In this document: positions 8,334 to 17,499 of the stretch, one piece after another | Position numbering within the stretch: the stretch's first letter is position 1 | How the letters are laid out: every line of letters starts with the position of its first letter | Assembly: GCF_024699925.1 (NCBI RefSeq) | Contig: NZ_JAJOMX010000001.1 | Span: 2,518,001 to 2,582,000 of the forward strand | Direction: 5' to 3' | DNA: 64,000 nt | From: Mesorhizobium sp. J428 | Lineage (GTDB): Bacteria > Pseudomonadota > Alphaproteobacteria > Rhizobiales > Rhizobiaceae | Translations under genes and position numbers: made by a program | Notes under the pieces: generated by a model | The model's database searches: none | What the model saw: the letters and a program-made list of their open reading frames with translations, nothing else | Told to the model about the DNA's origin: nothing

Positions 8334-9214
8334 TCCCCCGCTCGCTCCTCTTCGTCCCCGCCGATTCCGAGAAGAAGCTCGCCAAGGGCCTTTCCTCCGG
8401 TGCCGACGCCCTGATCCTCGACCTGGAGGACTCCGTCTCGCCGGAGCGCAAGCAGGTCGCGCGCGACATGGCCGCGGCCTTCCTCGCCGAGAACCGTGGC
8501 GGCAACGGCCCCGCGCTCTGGGTGCGGGTCAACCCGCTCGCGCAGGGCGGGCTCGCCGATCTCGTCGCGATCGTGCGCGCCGCGCCCGCCGGTCTGATCG
8601 TGCCCAAGCCCGACGGCCCCTCCGACCTCCTCTCGCTTGGCCTGATGCTCGACGCGCTGGAGGCCCGCGACGGCATCGCCGCGCCCATCCCGCTCATCCC
8701 CATCGCCACCGAGACGCCCCGGGCCGTGCTGTCGCTGGCCGACTACGCGCAGGTTCCCGTGCCGCGCCTCGCCGCCATCACCTGGGGCGCGGAGGATCTC
8801 GCCGCCGCCCTCGGCGCCCGCGCCAACCGCGGGCCGGACGGCACGCTCGACCTGACCTACCGCCTCGCCCGCTCCTCCTGCCTCATTGCGGCGAAGGCTG
8901 CGGGCGTCGCGGCCATCGACACGGTCTGGACCGACTTCTCCGACGCCGCGGGCTTCGCGGCCGACTGCGCGGCCGCCGCGCGCGAGGGCTTTTCCGGCCG
9001 CATGGCCATCCACCCCAACCAGGTCGCCGTCATCAACGCCGCCTTCACCCCCTCGCCCGAGGAGGTCGCGCACGCACGGGAGGTGGTCGCCGCCTTCGCC
9101 GCCGCGCCGGGCGCCGGCGTCGTCAACCTCGGCGGCAGGATGTTCGACGTGCCCCACCTGAAACAGGCCCGCGCCCTCATCGCGCAGGCCGAGGCCTTCG
9201 CGGAGCGCGGCTAG
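8330..9214 (+). CDS. HpcH/HpaI aldolase / citrate lyase beta (CitE)-like acyl-CoA lyase
   Basis: The 294-residue protein opens [19 protein letters not shown]. It then has [17 protein letters not shown] (the Mg-binding acidic motif), [17 protein letters not shown] and [10 protein letters not shown], with [14 protein letters not shown] and [18 protein letters not shown] toward the end. All are hallmarks of CitE-like (3S)-malyl-, citramalyl- or methylmalyl-CoA lyases. It needs a divalent metal and cleaves a 3-hydroxyacyl-CoA. It is translationally coupled to the MaoC gene, and its end overlaps the convergent CoA-transferase gene by four bases. Confidence 0.92.
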   Translation: MIPRSLLFVPADSEKKLAKGLSSGADALILDLEDSVSPERKQVARDMAAAFLAENRGGNGPALWVRVNPLAQGGLADLVAIVRAAPAGLIVPKPDGPSDLLSLGLMLDALEARDGIAAPIPLIPIATETPRAVLSLADYAQVPVPRLAAITWGAEDLAAALGARANRGPDGTLDLTYRLARSSCLIAAKAAGVAAIDTVWTDFSDAAGFAADCAAAAREGFSGRMAIHPNQVAVINAAFTPSPEEVAHAREVVAAFAAAPGAGVVNLGGRMFDVPHLKQARALIAQAEAFAERG

Positions 9215-10353
9215 GCCGTCACCCCCGCCGCCTTCAGCTGCGCGATCTCGTCCGCGCCGAAGCCGAAGCCCGCGAGGATCTCCGCCGTATCCGCCCCCGG
9301 CTCGGTCGCCGGGTGCGAGATCTGCGACGGCGTGCGGCTGAACCGCGGCGCGGGCGCGGTGTTCGTCACGCCGTCGACCGTCGGGTGGATGCCCCGTGCC
9401 GCCATGTGCGGATGCGCCTGCGCCTCGTCCAGGTCCAGCACCGGCGCGAAGCAGGCGTCCGAGCCTTCCAGCACCGCGCACCATTCGTCCCGCGTCTTCG
9501 TCCGGAACACCTCCTCCAGCCGCGCCTTCAGCCTGGGCCAGCCCTTGGTGTCGTATTGCGGCGGCAGGTCCTCGCCCGCGAGCCCCAGCCTCTCGATCAT
9601 CTCGGCATAGAACTTCGGCTCCAGCGCGCCAATGGCGACATGCTTGCCGTCGCTTGTCTCGTAGACGCCATAGAACGGCGCGCCGCCGTCGAGCAGGTTC
9701 GAGCCGCGCTTCGTCTGGAAGCTGCCCATCTGCCGGAAGGCGTGGAACATGGTCATCAGCCCCGCCGTGCCGTCGACGATCGCCGCGTCCACCACCTGCC
9801 CCTTGCCCGAGCGCAGCGCCTCGATGTGCGCGGCCAGCACGCCCATCGCGAGATACATCGACCCGCCGCCGAAGTCGCCGAGCAGGTTGAGCGGCGGCAC
9901 CGGCGCGCCGCCCGCCGGGCCGATCGCGGCCAGCGCGCCGGTCAGCGCGATATAGTTGATGTCGTGGCCGGCGGCCTTCGCCAGCGGCCCCTCCTGGCCC
10001 CAGCCGGTCATGCGGCCGAACACCAGCCTTGGATTGGCGGCAAGGCAGACGTCCGGCCCCAGACCCAGCTTCTCCATCACGCCGGGCCGGAACCCCTCGA
10101 TCAGGATGTCGGCCTGGCTTGCCAGTCTGAGCACGGTGGCCACGCCCTCCGGCGACTTCAGGTCGACGGCGATCGAGCGCTTGTTGCGGTTGAAGAGGTC
10201 GTAGCGGACGGGGATCTCGACGCCGAGACCCGACGGCGCCAGCCGGTCGACGCGGATCACGTCGGCGCCCATGTCCGCCAGCAGCATGCCGCAGAACGGC
10301 CCCGGGCCGATGCCCGCCATTTCGATGATCCGAATCCCCGCGAGCGGTCCCAT
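9211..10353 (-). CDS. CaiB/BaiF (family III) CoA-transferase, alpha-methylacyl-CoA racemase type
   Basis: The 380-residue protein starts [20 protein letters not shown] with AAGGGAGGAGACATG at the start, which rules out the longer frame opening at 10431. [39 protein letters not shown] and [14 protein letters not shown] are the Amacr-type markers, with GHDIN supplying the catalytic His-Asp pair of the racemase. It probably epimerises 2-methylacyl-CoA thioesters, though some relatives transfer CoA. It converges on the MaoC-CitE pair and may act on the same acyl-CoA pool. Confidence 0.92.
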   Translation of the reverse strand: MGPLAGIRIIEMAGIGPGPFCGMLLADMGADVIRVDRLAPSGLGVEIPVRYDLFNRNKRSIAVDLKSPEGVATVLRLASQADILIEGFRPGVMEKLGLGPDVCLAANPRLVFGRMTGWGQEGPLAKAAGHDINYIALTGALAAIGPAGGAPVPPLNLLGDFGGGSMYLAMGVLAAHIEALRSGKGQVVDAAIVDGTAGLMTMFHAFRQMGSFQTKRGSNLLDGGAPFYGVYETSDGKHVAIGALEPKFYAEMIERLGLAGEDLPPQYDTKGWPRLKARLEEVFRTKTRDEWCAVLEGSDACFAPVLDLDEAQAHPHMAARGIHPTVDGVTNTAPAPRFSRTPSQISHPATEPGADTAEILAGFGFGADEIAQLKAAGVTA

Positions 10354-10566
10354 GTCTCCTCCCTTTCTTGTCCTCGAAGAGGATGGCTCGCCGAGATGCG
10401 AGCCGCCGTCAATAGACCGGCATCGGCACACCGGCCGTTGCGCGAAATGTTCTTGTAATGTTCTTGACGCGCATCACGCGATATGTTTCGATGGCGTTGC
10501 AACCAGACATTGGCGACGCTGGGCGAGGGGTTGAGCGCCGGCAGGTCGCAGCGCACGGGGCGGGCA

Positions 10567-12097
10567 ATGGTTTCGCGGGTGAGCACGGTCGCATTCGAGG
10601 GGATCGAGGCGGTTCCGGTCGACGTCCAGGTGATGATCGCGCCGGGCAAGATGAACATCCACATCGTCGGCCTGCCCGACAAGGCGGTGGCCGAGAGCCG
10701 CGAGCGCGACAGGCCGCGCTCCATGCGTCCGGCCTGTCGCTGCCGGCGAAGAAGGTGACGGTGAATCTCGCCCCGGCCGACCTGCCGAAGGAGGGCAGCC
10801 ATTACGACCTGCCGATCGCGCTCGGCCTGATGGCCGCGCTGGGCGCGATCCCGGGCGATGCCATCGCGGACTATGTGGTGCTGGGCGAGCTGTCGCTCGA
10901 TGGCACGATCGCGCCCGTCGCCGGCGCCTTGCCGGCCGCGATCGGGGCGAATGCGATCGGCAAGGGGCTGATCTGCCCGCACGCCTCGGGACCGGAGGCG
11001 GCATGGGCGGGCTCCGACATCGACATCCTGGCGCCGCGCAGCCTGATCGCGATCGCCAACCATTTCCGCGGCACGCAGGTCCTGTCGCGGCCGGATCCGG
11101 CGGTGAAGCGCATGGGCGTGGACGCGCTCGACCTCGCCGACATCAAGGGCCAGGAGAGCGCCAAGCGGGCGCTGGAAGTGGCGGCCGCCGGCGGGCACAA
11201 TCTGCTGATGATCGGTCCTCCGGGCTCGGGCAAGTCGATGCTGGCGCAGCGCCTGCCGTCGATCCTGCCGCCGCTGTCGCCGAAGGAACTTCTGGAAGTG
11301 TCGATGATCGCCTCGATCGCCGGCGAGCTGGCCGACGGCAGGCTCACCGACCGGCGGCCGTTCCGCGCGCCTCATCACTCCGCCTCGATGGCGGCGATGG
11401 TGGGCGGGGGCCTGCGCGTGCGGCCGGGCGAAGCCTCGCTCGCCCATCACGGCGTGCTCTTCCTCGACGAGTTCCCCGAATTCACGCCGCAGGTGCTCGA
11501 TGCATTGCGCCAGCCGCTGGAAAACGGCGAGTGCGTCATCGCCCGTGCCAACCATCGCGTCAGCTATCCCGCGCGCGTCCAGCTCGTCGCGGCGATGAAC
11601 CCGTGCCGATGCGGCATGGCCGGACAGCCCGGCTACCGGTGCCTGCGCGCCCGCGCTGCCAGGCAGACTACCAGGCCCGCATCTCCGGCCCGCTGATGGA
11701 CCGCATCGACATCCGTGTCGAGGTGCCTGCGGTGTCGGCGGCGGACCTGATCCGGCCGGCGAAGGCCGAGGCCTCGAGCGCGGTGGCGGCCCGCGTCGCC
11801 CGCGCGCGCGACATCCAGCGGGCACGCTTTTCAGCGCTCGGCCTGCCTGCGGCGGCCACCAATGCGCACTGCGCGACGGCGATGGTGGAGGAGATCGCCG
11901 TGCCCGACGCGGCAGGGCTGACGCTGTTGCGCGACGCGAGCGAGAAGCTCGGCTTTTCCGCGCGCGCCTATCACCGGGTGCTGCGCGTGGCCCGCACGCT
12001 GGCCGACCTCGACGGCGAGGAGAAGGTCGGCCGCATCCACCTCGCGGAGTCGATCTCCTGGCGCATGAGCGGCGAGCGGATGGCGCAGGCGGCGTAG
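10567..12097 (+). pseudogene. comM: ComM/YifB-family Mg-chelatase-like AAA+ ATPase, two frameshifts in this sequence
   Basis: Three frames together give a 510-residue protein, the normal ComM length. The N-terminus (VSRVSTVAFEGIEAVPVDVQ, IHIVGLPDKAVAESRERDR) is in one frame. A missing G at 10712-10713 moves to the second frame (LPAKKVTVNLAPADLP, Walker A GPPGSGKSM, VLFLDEF, AMNPCRCG). A missing C at 11650-11652 moves to the third (RCQADYQARISGPLMDRIDI to the end). ComM is a hexameric helicase that extends branch migration during natural transformation. Both breaks lie in short homopolymers and one added base at each restores the family sequence, so the gene is probably intact in the organism. 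Confidence 0.9.
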
Positions 12098-12198
12098 TCT
12101 CCGCAGGCTCTGGCCGGCGCGCCGCGAAGCTCGTTTCGCGGGGGAACCGCCCATGGCTCCCGCCGTTGATCCTTCGAGACCAACGGGAGAGCGTCCAC

Positions 12199-12652
12199 AT
12201 GGCCGAGAGCATTCAGACTCGAGCACGACATGTTCGTCGTCGTCGCTGACGGGGAGAAAGCGCTGTTCCTGCGCAACGAGGGCGACGCGCTTTATCCCAA
12301 CCTCGAGGTCGTGCGGGAGATCAGGGAGGAGAACCCGCCGACGCGCGAGCAGGGCAGCGACAGGCCGGGCCGTTTCAACGACGGGCCGAGCGTCCATCGC
12401 AGCGCCGTCGCGGATACCGACTGGCATCGCGCTCAGAAGGAGAAGTTCGCCGACGACATCGCCGACCGGCTCTACAGGCTGGCGCACCGCGGCGAATTCA
12501 ACAAGCTGGTGATCGTCGCACCGCCCCTCGTGCTCGGCGAGATGCGCCGCAAGTTGCACAAGGAGGTCAGCGACCGGATCGTCGGCGAGGTGCCGAAGAC
12601 GCTGACCAACCACCCGGTCTACGAAATCGAGAAACTGCTGATGGCCGCCTAG
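12199..12652 (+). CDS. Host-attachment (PF10116-type) protein; one base extra near the start
   Basis: The main frame from 12230 gives MFVVVADGEKALFLRNEGDA, NPPTREQ, DWHRAQKEKFADDIADRLYR, KLVIVAPPLVLGEMRRKLHK and a final NHPVYEIEKLL, the pattern of the Host_attach family of small cytosolic proteins. The likely true start is ATG 12199 with a good spacing site. Removing one T of ATTC at 12212-12213 gives MAESIRLEHDMFVVVADG, a family-typical N-terminus of a 150-residue protein. Reading from 12230 gives 140 residues. Relatives have been linked to plant-host attachment in Agrobacterium; the mechanism is unknown. Confidence 0.85.
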
Positions 12653-12748
12653 GCCTGTTGCACCCGTCAGAACGCCAAAAGCCATCTCCCGGGGACGCAC
12701 CTAGCAGGAGGTCTCGGATCGTCCTCCGCGCTTTGGCCGGTTGCGTGT

Positions 12749-13588
12749 CTAGCCAGCCAGGAACTGCCGCAGCAGGTCGATCTCCGCGTCCGTCGCCAGC
12801 GTCGGCGCGTGGCCGATGCCGGGGAACTCGACGAGGCGGGGTTTCGGGCCGCGCTGCGTCATCTTGGCGGCGACCGGGGCGGCCAGCACGTCGGACGTCT
12901 CGCCACGCAGCAACAGCGTCGGTGCCGTGATCGCGTCGTAGGCGTCCCAGACGTCGATATCGGCCTTGTGATGCGTGAACTGGGTGACGATGGCCGGGTC
13001 GTAGTGCACGGTCACCTTGCCGGCGTCGGTGCGGCGCACGGACGTGTCGACCATGCGCTGCCAGAACGCGTCGCTGTTCGGGCCGAAGGGTGCATAGTTC
13101 CGGCGCAGCCACGCATCCATCTCGGCCACCGTCTCGTAGACCGGAGGGTTGCCGACATAGGTGGCGATGCGTCCTGTCCCGGCCTCGGGGATGTCGGGGC
13201 CGATGTCGTTGACGACGAGATGGGTGATGCGCTCCTTCAGCCGGCCGGCCGCCAGCGTGACTCCGATCAGGCCGCCCATCGAGGTCCCGACCCAGCGCAG
13301 CCGGTCGATGCCGTAATGGTCGAGGATGCCGAGCGCGGTGTCGCCGAAGGACCGATAGGAATAGTCGATCTCCGGCCGCTGCGCCCAGGACGACAGGCCC
13401 CGGCCGATCGTGTCAGGGCAGAGCACGAAATAGGTGTCGCTCAGCGCGCGCGCCGCCTCGTCGAAGTCGCGGCCGGTCCGCGCCAGCCCATGCCACATCA
13501 CGAGCGCCGGATTGGCCGGGTTGCCCCATTCGGTGACGTGCACCTCGAAGCCCGCGGCGGTCACATAGGTCGAGCGCGGTCCGGTCAT
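12749..13588 (-). CDS. Alpha/beta hydrolase
   Basis: The 279-residue protein has the oxyanion segment MWHGLARTGRDFDEAARAL, CPDTIGRGLSSW and nucleophile elbow WVGTSMGGLIG (serine nucleophile). It ends with acid and base segments PTLLLRGETSDVLA and FPGIGHAPTL, giving a complete Ser-Asp-His set. It resembles esterases and C-C hydrolases; the substrate is unknown. Its ATG overlaps the stop of the upstream livM (ATGA at 13585-13588), so it is the last gene of the Liv operon and may act on what that transporter brings in. Confidence 0.9.
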   Translation of the reverse strand: MTGPRSTYVTAAGFEVHVTEWGNPANPALVMWHGLARTGRDFDEAARALSDTYFVLCPDTIGRGLSSWAQRPEIDYSYRSFGDTALGILDHYGIDRLRWVGTSMGGLIGVTLAAGRLKERITHLVVNDIGPDIPEAGTGRIATYVGNPPVYETVAEMDAWLRRNYAPFGPNSDAFWQRMVDTSVRRTDAGKVTVHYDPAIVTQFTHHKADIDVWDAYDAITAPTLLLRGETSDVLAAPVAAKMTQRGPKPRLVEFPGIGHAPTLATDAEIDLLRQFLAG

Positions 13589-14682
13589 TTGCGCCAATCC
13601 TTGTTCATCAGCGTGCCGGCGATCCCGGCGGGAAAGAAGTAGACCAGCAGGATGAATATCACTCCGAGCCAGAGCAGCCAGCGGTCGGGCTCCAGCAGCT
13701 GGTGGACCACCGGCACACCGGCCGTGGCGTCGGCGCCGATCTGCATGAGGTCCTTCAGGTAGAACTGCGCCAGCGTCATCACCACGACGCCGATCACCGC
13801 GCCGACCATCGTCCCCATGCCGCCGATGACGACCATCAAGAGGATGTCGATCATGATGCCGAACGACAGCGCTGCGTCCGGCCCGGCATATTTCAGCCAC
13901 ACCGCGCGCAGGATGCCGGCCATGGCCGCGATCAGCGCGGCGAGGCAGAAGATGGCGGTGCGGTAAGCGACGACGCGATAGCCGATCGCCTCGGCGCGCA
14001 TCTCGTTCTCGCGGATCGCCTTCAGCACCGAGCCGAGCGGCGAGGCGACGACGCGCAGCATGAACAGGAAGAGCGCGAGGCTGGTGAGGAACACGAAATA
14101 ATAGGCGGCGACGCGCCCATTGAGCGGCACGTCGAACAGCCGCAACACCTTGCCGTCGGCATCCTCGAACAGTTTGAAAGCGGGCGAGAAGAGGCGTGGC
14201 ACCTGATAGGTGATGCCGTCCTCGCCGCCGGTATATTCGGAAAGCTGCGAGGCGAGCACGAGCATGACCGAGGCTGCGGCCAGCGTCACCATGGCGAAGA
14301 AGATCGCCTTCACGCGCAGCGACAGCAGCCCGATCAGCAGAGCCAGCACCAACGTGGCGACCAGCCCTGCGCCGCCGCCAATGGCGATGGCCGTGAAGCT
14401 CGGCCCCATCGCCTTCAGCGCGATCGCGGTGCCGTAGGCGCCGAGGCCGAAGAACATCGTGTGCGCGAAGGAGACGATACCGGTGTAGCCGATGAGCAGG
14501 TCGTAGCTCGCCACCAGCACGATGAAGATGCATATCCGCGCCGCCACCTCCTGTGCCCGCACGTCGGGGAACAGGAAGGGCGCCAAGGCGAGCGCCAGAC
14601 CGATGGCAAGCACCACGCCGTAGACGGCGAGGCGGCCGGCGGGGACGCGGCGGGGGGCGGTGGTTTCGAGGGCGAGGCTCAT
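13585..14682 (-). CDS. livM: Branched-chain amino acid-type ABC transporter permease LivM (operon 1)
   Basis: The 365-residue membrane protein has about ten hydrophobic segments, including YDLLIGYTGIVSFAHTMFFG, the LivM signature segment, and GGMGTMVGAVIG, which matches the coupling region of the family. It forms the inner-membrane channel with LivH. It lies 4 bases downstream of livH and overlaps the hydrolase gene. The true substrate of HAAT-family transporters varies (amino acids, urea, amides, aromatic acids), and the associated hydrolase hints at a non-amino-acid ligand. Confidence 0.92.
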   Translation of the reverse strand: MSLALETTAPRRVPAGRLAVYGVVLAIGLALALAPFLFPDVRAQEVAARICIFIVLVASYDLLIGYTGIVSFAHTMFFGLGAYGTAIALKAMGPSFTAIAIGGGAGLVATLVLALLIGLLSLRVKAIFFAMVTLAAASVMLVLASQLSEYTGGEDGITYQVPRLFSPAFKLFEDADGKVLRLFDVPLNGRVAAYYFVFLTSLALFLFMLRVVASPLGSVLKAIRENEMRAEAIGYRVVAYRTAIFCLAALIAAMAGILRAVWLKYAGPDAALSFGIMIDILLMVVIGGMGTMVGAVIGVVVMTLAQFYLKDLMQIGADATAGVPVVHQLLEPDRWLLWLGVIFILLVYFFPAGIAGTLMNKDWRK

Positions 14683-14686
14683 GGAG

Positions 14687-15670
14687 TCATCCCTTCACCG
14701 CCGGCTTCAGCCCCCACGGCCGCCAGAGCAGGATCGCCATCATCAGCAGCATGTTGGAGGCGAGCGACAGTTTCGGCGCGAGAAAGGCGACGTAGTTGGC
14801 CATCAGTCCGACGAGGATCGCGCCGAGCAGCGAACCCTGGATCGAGCCCAGTCCGCCGATGATCACGACGATGAACACCAGGATCATCAGCTCGCCGCCG
14901 ATCGCCGGCGTGATCAGGCCCTGGTAGCCGGCCCACATCGCCCCGCCCATCGCGGCAAGCGCGGAGCCGGCCATGAACACGCCGACGAACAGCCGGTCGA
15001 TGCGGAACCCCAACGATTCCACCATCTCGCGGTTCTCGACGCCGGCGCGGATGAGCAGCCCGAGTCGGGTGCGGTTGAGCACGAGATAGAGCGCGACATA
15101 GACCGCGAGCCCGAGGAGGAAGGCGAAGACGCGGTAGATCTCGATCGACACGTCGCCGAGGATGATCGAACCGGTGAGGATCGCCGGCCGGTGCACCTGG
15201 ATCGGTACGCCGCCCCATATCGCAAGGATCAGCTGTTCGGCGACGATCAGCGCGCCCATGGTGATCAGGATCTGCCGCAGGTGGTCCTTGTAGACCGGCT
15301 TGACGATGACGCGCTCGAAGGCCCAGCCGGCGATAGCGCCGAAGGCGGTGGCGGCCCCGATCGCGGCAAACAGCGCGACGAGGTTGAGAAAGGCGCTGTC
15401 GCCGTCGAGCCAGACGCCAAGGGCGGCAAGCACCGTCGCCGCGATGAAGGCGCCGAAGGAGACGAAGGCCGAATGGCCGAAGTTCAGGACGTCCATCAGG
15501 CCGAAGACCAGCGACAGGCCCGACGCCATCAGGAAGATCATCATGCCCATGGAGAGGCCCGCCACCGTCAGCGTCGCCCAGGTGGACGGCTGACCGATGA
15601 AGACGAGCGCGATCAGCGCCAGGATGACGGGCAGCACATAGACGCCGCCGATGCGGTCGAGGGAGGTCAT
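14687..15670 (-). CDS. livH: Branched-chain amino acid-type ABC transporter permease LivH (operon 1)
   Basis: The 327-residue protein has multiple transmembrane segments, with SGLSLVFGLMDVLNFGHSAF (the LivH motif) and GGLGSIQGSLLGAILVGL near the C-terminus. Its partner livM starts 4 bases downstream. Upstream, a 240-base gap filled by a palindromic repeat separates it from livF, so the repeat sits inside the operon and may affect message processing. Confidence 0.92.
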   Translation of the reverse strand: MTSLDRIGGVYVLPVILALIALVFIGQPSTWATLTVAGLSMGMMIFLMASGLSLVFGLMDVLNFGHSAFVSFGAFIAATVLAALGVWLDGDSAFLNLVALFAAIGAATAFGAIAGWAFERVIVKPVYKDHLRQILITMGALIVAEQLILAIWGGVPIQVHRPAILTGSIILGDVSIEIYRVFAFLLGLAVYVALYLVLNRTRLGLLIRAGVENREMVESLGFRIDRLFVGVFMAGSALAAMGGAMWAGYQGLITPAIGGELMILVFIVVIIGGLGSIQGSLLGAILVGLMANYVAFLAPKLSLASNMLLMMAILLWRPWGLKPAVKG

Positions 15671-15716
15671 TGAGGTTGCTCCCGGATGATTGCAGCCGAG
15701 GCTCGTGCTCTACGGC

Positions 15717-15872
15717 GCCCCCCTCTGGCCTGCCGGCCATCTCCCCCACGAGGGGGGAGATGGGCAGTGGCGATGTCTTCACCATTCGCCACGTTCGAGG
15801 AGTGTGCACCGCCGCTGGAACAGCCGATCTCCCCCCTGGTGGGGGAGATGGCCGGTAGGCCAGAGGGGGGCG
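15717..15872. repeat. Large palindromic repeat (family A) inside Liv operon 1
   Basis: The two arms (about 15716-15762 and 15827-15873) are inverted copies that differ at only two of about 46 positions by eye. Each contains GGCC-TGCCGGCCATCTCCCCC followed by a small internal hairpin (CCCCCAC..GGGGGGAGAT). The same arm sequence occurs in polA at 52109-52224. It fills the livF-livH gap 15671-15911, which holds no gene. Confidence 0.85.
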
Positions 15873-15911
15873 CGAAGGATCGCGACATCAACAAGGTGAG
15901 GTGCGCAGACA

Positions 15912-16628
15912 TCAATGCCCCTCCACGCTGAGGCTCAGCAGCCGCGTCTGCAGCGCCGTGTCCGCCACGAGCTCCGCCATCTGGCCGCGATGCACGATGC
16001 GGCCGTCGTCGATGACGCCCACCCCGCGCCCGAGCGCCTTGGCGAAATGGAAATTCTGTTCGACCAGCAGGATCGTCGTCTCCCTGCCGATCTCGCGGAA
16101 GGCGTCGATCATGTTGCGGATGATCGAGGGCGCGAGGCCCTTGGTCGGCTCGTCGATCAGGATCAGGTCGCGCTTCTCGATGATCGCGCGCGAGATCGCC
16201 AGCATCTGCTTCTGCCCGCCAGAGAGCGCATAGGCTTGGTTCTTCCAGAATTTCTCCATTGCCGGGAAGATGGCGAAGATGCGTGCCAGCCGCTCCTTGT
16301 CGAAGGTGCCGGTGGCGGCGGCAAGCCGCATGTTCTCCTCGACGGTCAGCCCGCCGAAGATGCCCATGTTCTCCGGCACGTAGGCGATGCCGAGGCGGGC
16401 GATGTCGGGCGTCCTCATTGCTGTGATGTCGTGGTGGCGGAAGACGATCGCGCCCTTGCGTGCGCGCCACAGCCCCATGATCGTGCGCAGCGTCGTGGTC
16501 TTGCCGGCGCCGTTGCGGCCGAGCAGCACATGCACGCCGCCCTCCGGCACGTCGAACGAGACGCCGTGCAGCACGTGGTACTGGCCGATGTCGGTGTGGA
16601 CGTCGTCGAGGCGCAGGATCGCGGTCAC
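15912..16628 (-). CDS. livF: ABC transporter ATP-binding protein LivF (operon 1)
   Basis: This 238-residue ATPase has Walker A GRNGAGKTT, signature YALSGGQKQMLAI, Walker B DLILIDEPTKGLAP and H-loop VEQN. The Leu-Ser-Gly-Gly signature and the MGLWRARKGAI region mark it as LivF rather than LivG. It overlaps livG by 4 bases (ATGA), so the pair is translated together. Confidence 0.93.
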   Translation of the reverse strand: MTAILRLDDVHTDIGQYHVLHGVSFDVPEGGVHVLLGRNGAGKTTTLRTIMGLWRARKGAIVFRHHDITAMRTPDIARLGIAYVPENMGIFGGLTVEENMRLAAATGTFDKERLARIFAIFPAMEKFWKNQAYALSGGQKQMLAISRAIIEKRDLILIDEPTKGLAPSIIRNMIDAFREIGRETTILLVEQNFHFAKALGRGVGVIDDGRIVHRGQMAELVADTALQTRLLSLSVEGH

Positions 16629-17389
16629 GCCACGTCCTCCGCGCCCTGGCCGAGATAGATCTCGCGCACGATCGGCATGGCCATCACCTCGTCCGGCTTG
16701 CCGTCCGCGACGAGCTCGCCATTGTGCAGCACGATGATGCGGTCGGCGAGCGCGCGCACGACGTCCATCTTGTGCTCGACCAGCAGGATGGTCTTCGACC
16801 GGTCTTGCTTGATCGCGGCGATCAGGTCGAGGATGGCGGGGGCTTCCGCCGACGACATGCCGGCGGTCGGCTCGTCGAACATGAAGATGTCGGGCTTCAT
16901 AGCGATCATCATTGCCACTTCGAGCTTGCGCTGGTCGCCATGGGGGAGCGCGGAAGCGGGCAGGTCGGCGACGGCGATGAGCCGGCTGTTGTTCAGGTGT
17001 TCCTCGGTCTCGCTGTTCACGGCGGAGAGAGCCGCGGCGCTGCGGAACACGTCCGGCCCCTTGCCGGCGCGGGCCTGCCCGACGAGGCGGATGTTCTCGC
17101 GCACCGAGAGCTTGGGGAAGAGATTGGTGAGCTGGAAGGCGCGGCCGACGCCTGACTTGGCGCGGGCCGACGGCGACAGGCCGGTGATCTCCGTTTCGCC
17201 CTTGAAGATGCGGCCGGAGGTCGGCGTCAGCTGGCCGGAGACGAGGTTGAACCAGGTCGTCTTGCCGGCGCCGTTCGGGCCGACGATGACGGTCAGCTCG
17301 CCCGGCCGGAACGCTGCGGTCACATCATTGACCGCGGCGTGCCCGCCGAAGCGGATCGTCAGGTTTTCGGTGCGGAGGGAGGGGGTCAT
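16625..17389 (-). CDS. livG: ABC transporter ATP-binding protein LivG (operon 1)
   Basis: The 254-residue ATPase starts MTPSLRTENLTIRFGGHAAV. The longer frame to 17461 would be encoded by a repeat and is rejected. Walker A is GPNGAGKTTWFN, and GVGRAFQLTNLFPKLSVREN is LivG-specific. The signature region reads LPHGDQRKLEVAMMIA and Walker B is DIFMFDEPTAGM. It pairs with LivF below the permeases. Confidence 0.93.
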   Translation of the reverse strand: MTPSLRTENLTIRFGGHAAVNDVTAAFRPGELTVIVGPNGAGKTTWFNLVSGQLTPTSGRIFKGETEITGLSPSARAKSGVGRAFQLTNLFPKLSVRENIRLVGQARAGKGPDVFRSAAALSAVNSETEEHLNNSRLIAVADLPASALPHGDQRKLEVAMMIAMKPDIFMFDEPTAGMSSAEAPAILDLIAAIKQDRSKTILLVEHKMDVVRALADRIIVLHNGELVADGKPDEVMAMPIVREIYLGQGAEDVA

Positions 17390-17394
17390 AGGGC

Positions 17395-17496
17395 AGCAGG
17401 GCGATAAGGCAGTAAGGCAGTAGGGGAGAGTATCGTGAAGCCCTGCGTCGCGGCGCTTCACCTACTGCCCCATTGCCCTACTGCCTTACTCCCTTA
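17395..17496. repeat. Inverted cluster of short GGCAGTA-type repeats
   Basis: The left arm has tandem GGCAGTAAGGCAGTAGGGG. The right arm carries CCTACTGCCCCATTGCCCTA and CTACTGCCTTACTCC, its imperfect reverse complement. It occupies the gap between livG and the substrate-binding protein gene, where a stem-loop often separates the highly expressed binding protein from the membrane genes. Confidence 0.65.
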
Positions 17497-17499
17497 ACC

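Noticed and set aside
7878-10353. Firm assignment to the itaconate (ict-ich-ccl) pathway
   Set aside because: The transferase carries Amacr-type racemase marks (GHDIN) and faces the other two genes, so the pathway name would be over-reach.
17390-17461. 24-residue N-terminal extension of LivG
   Set aside because: It is encoded by the repeat cluster and lies outside the ABC domain; ATG 17389 matches the family start.
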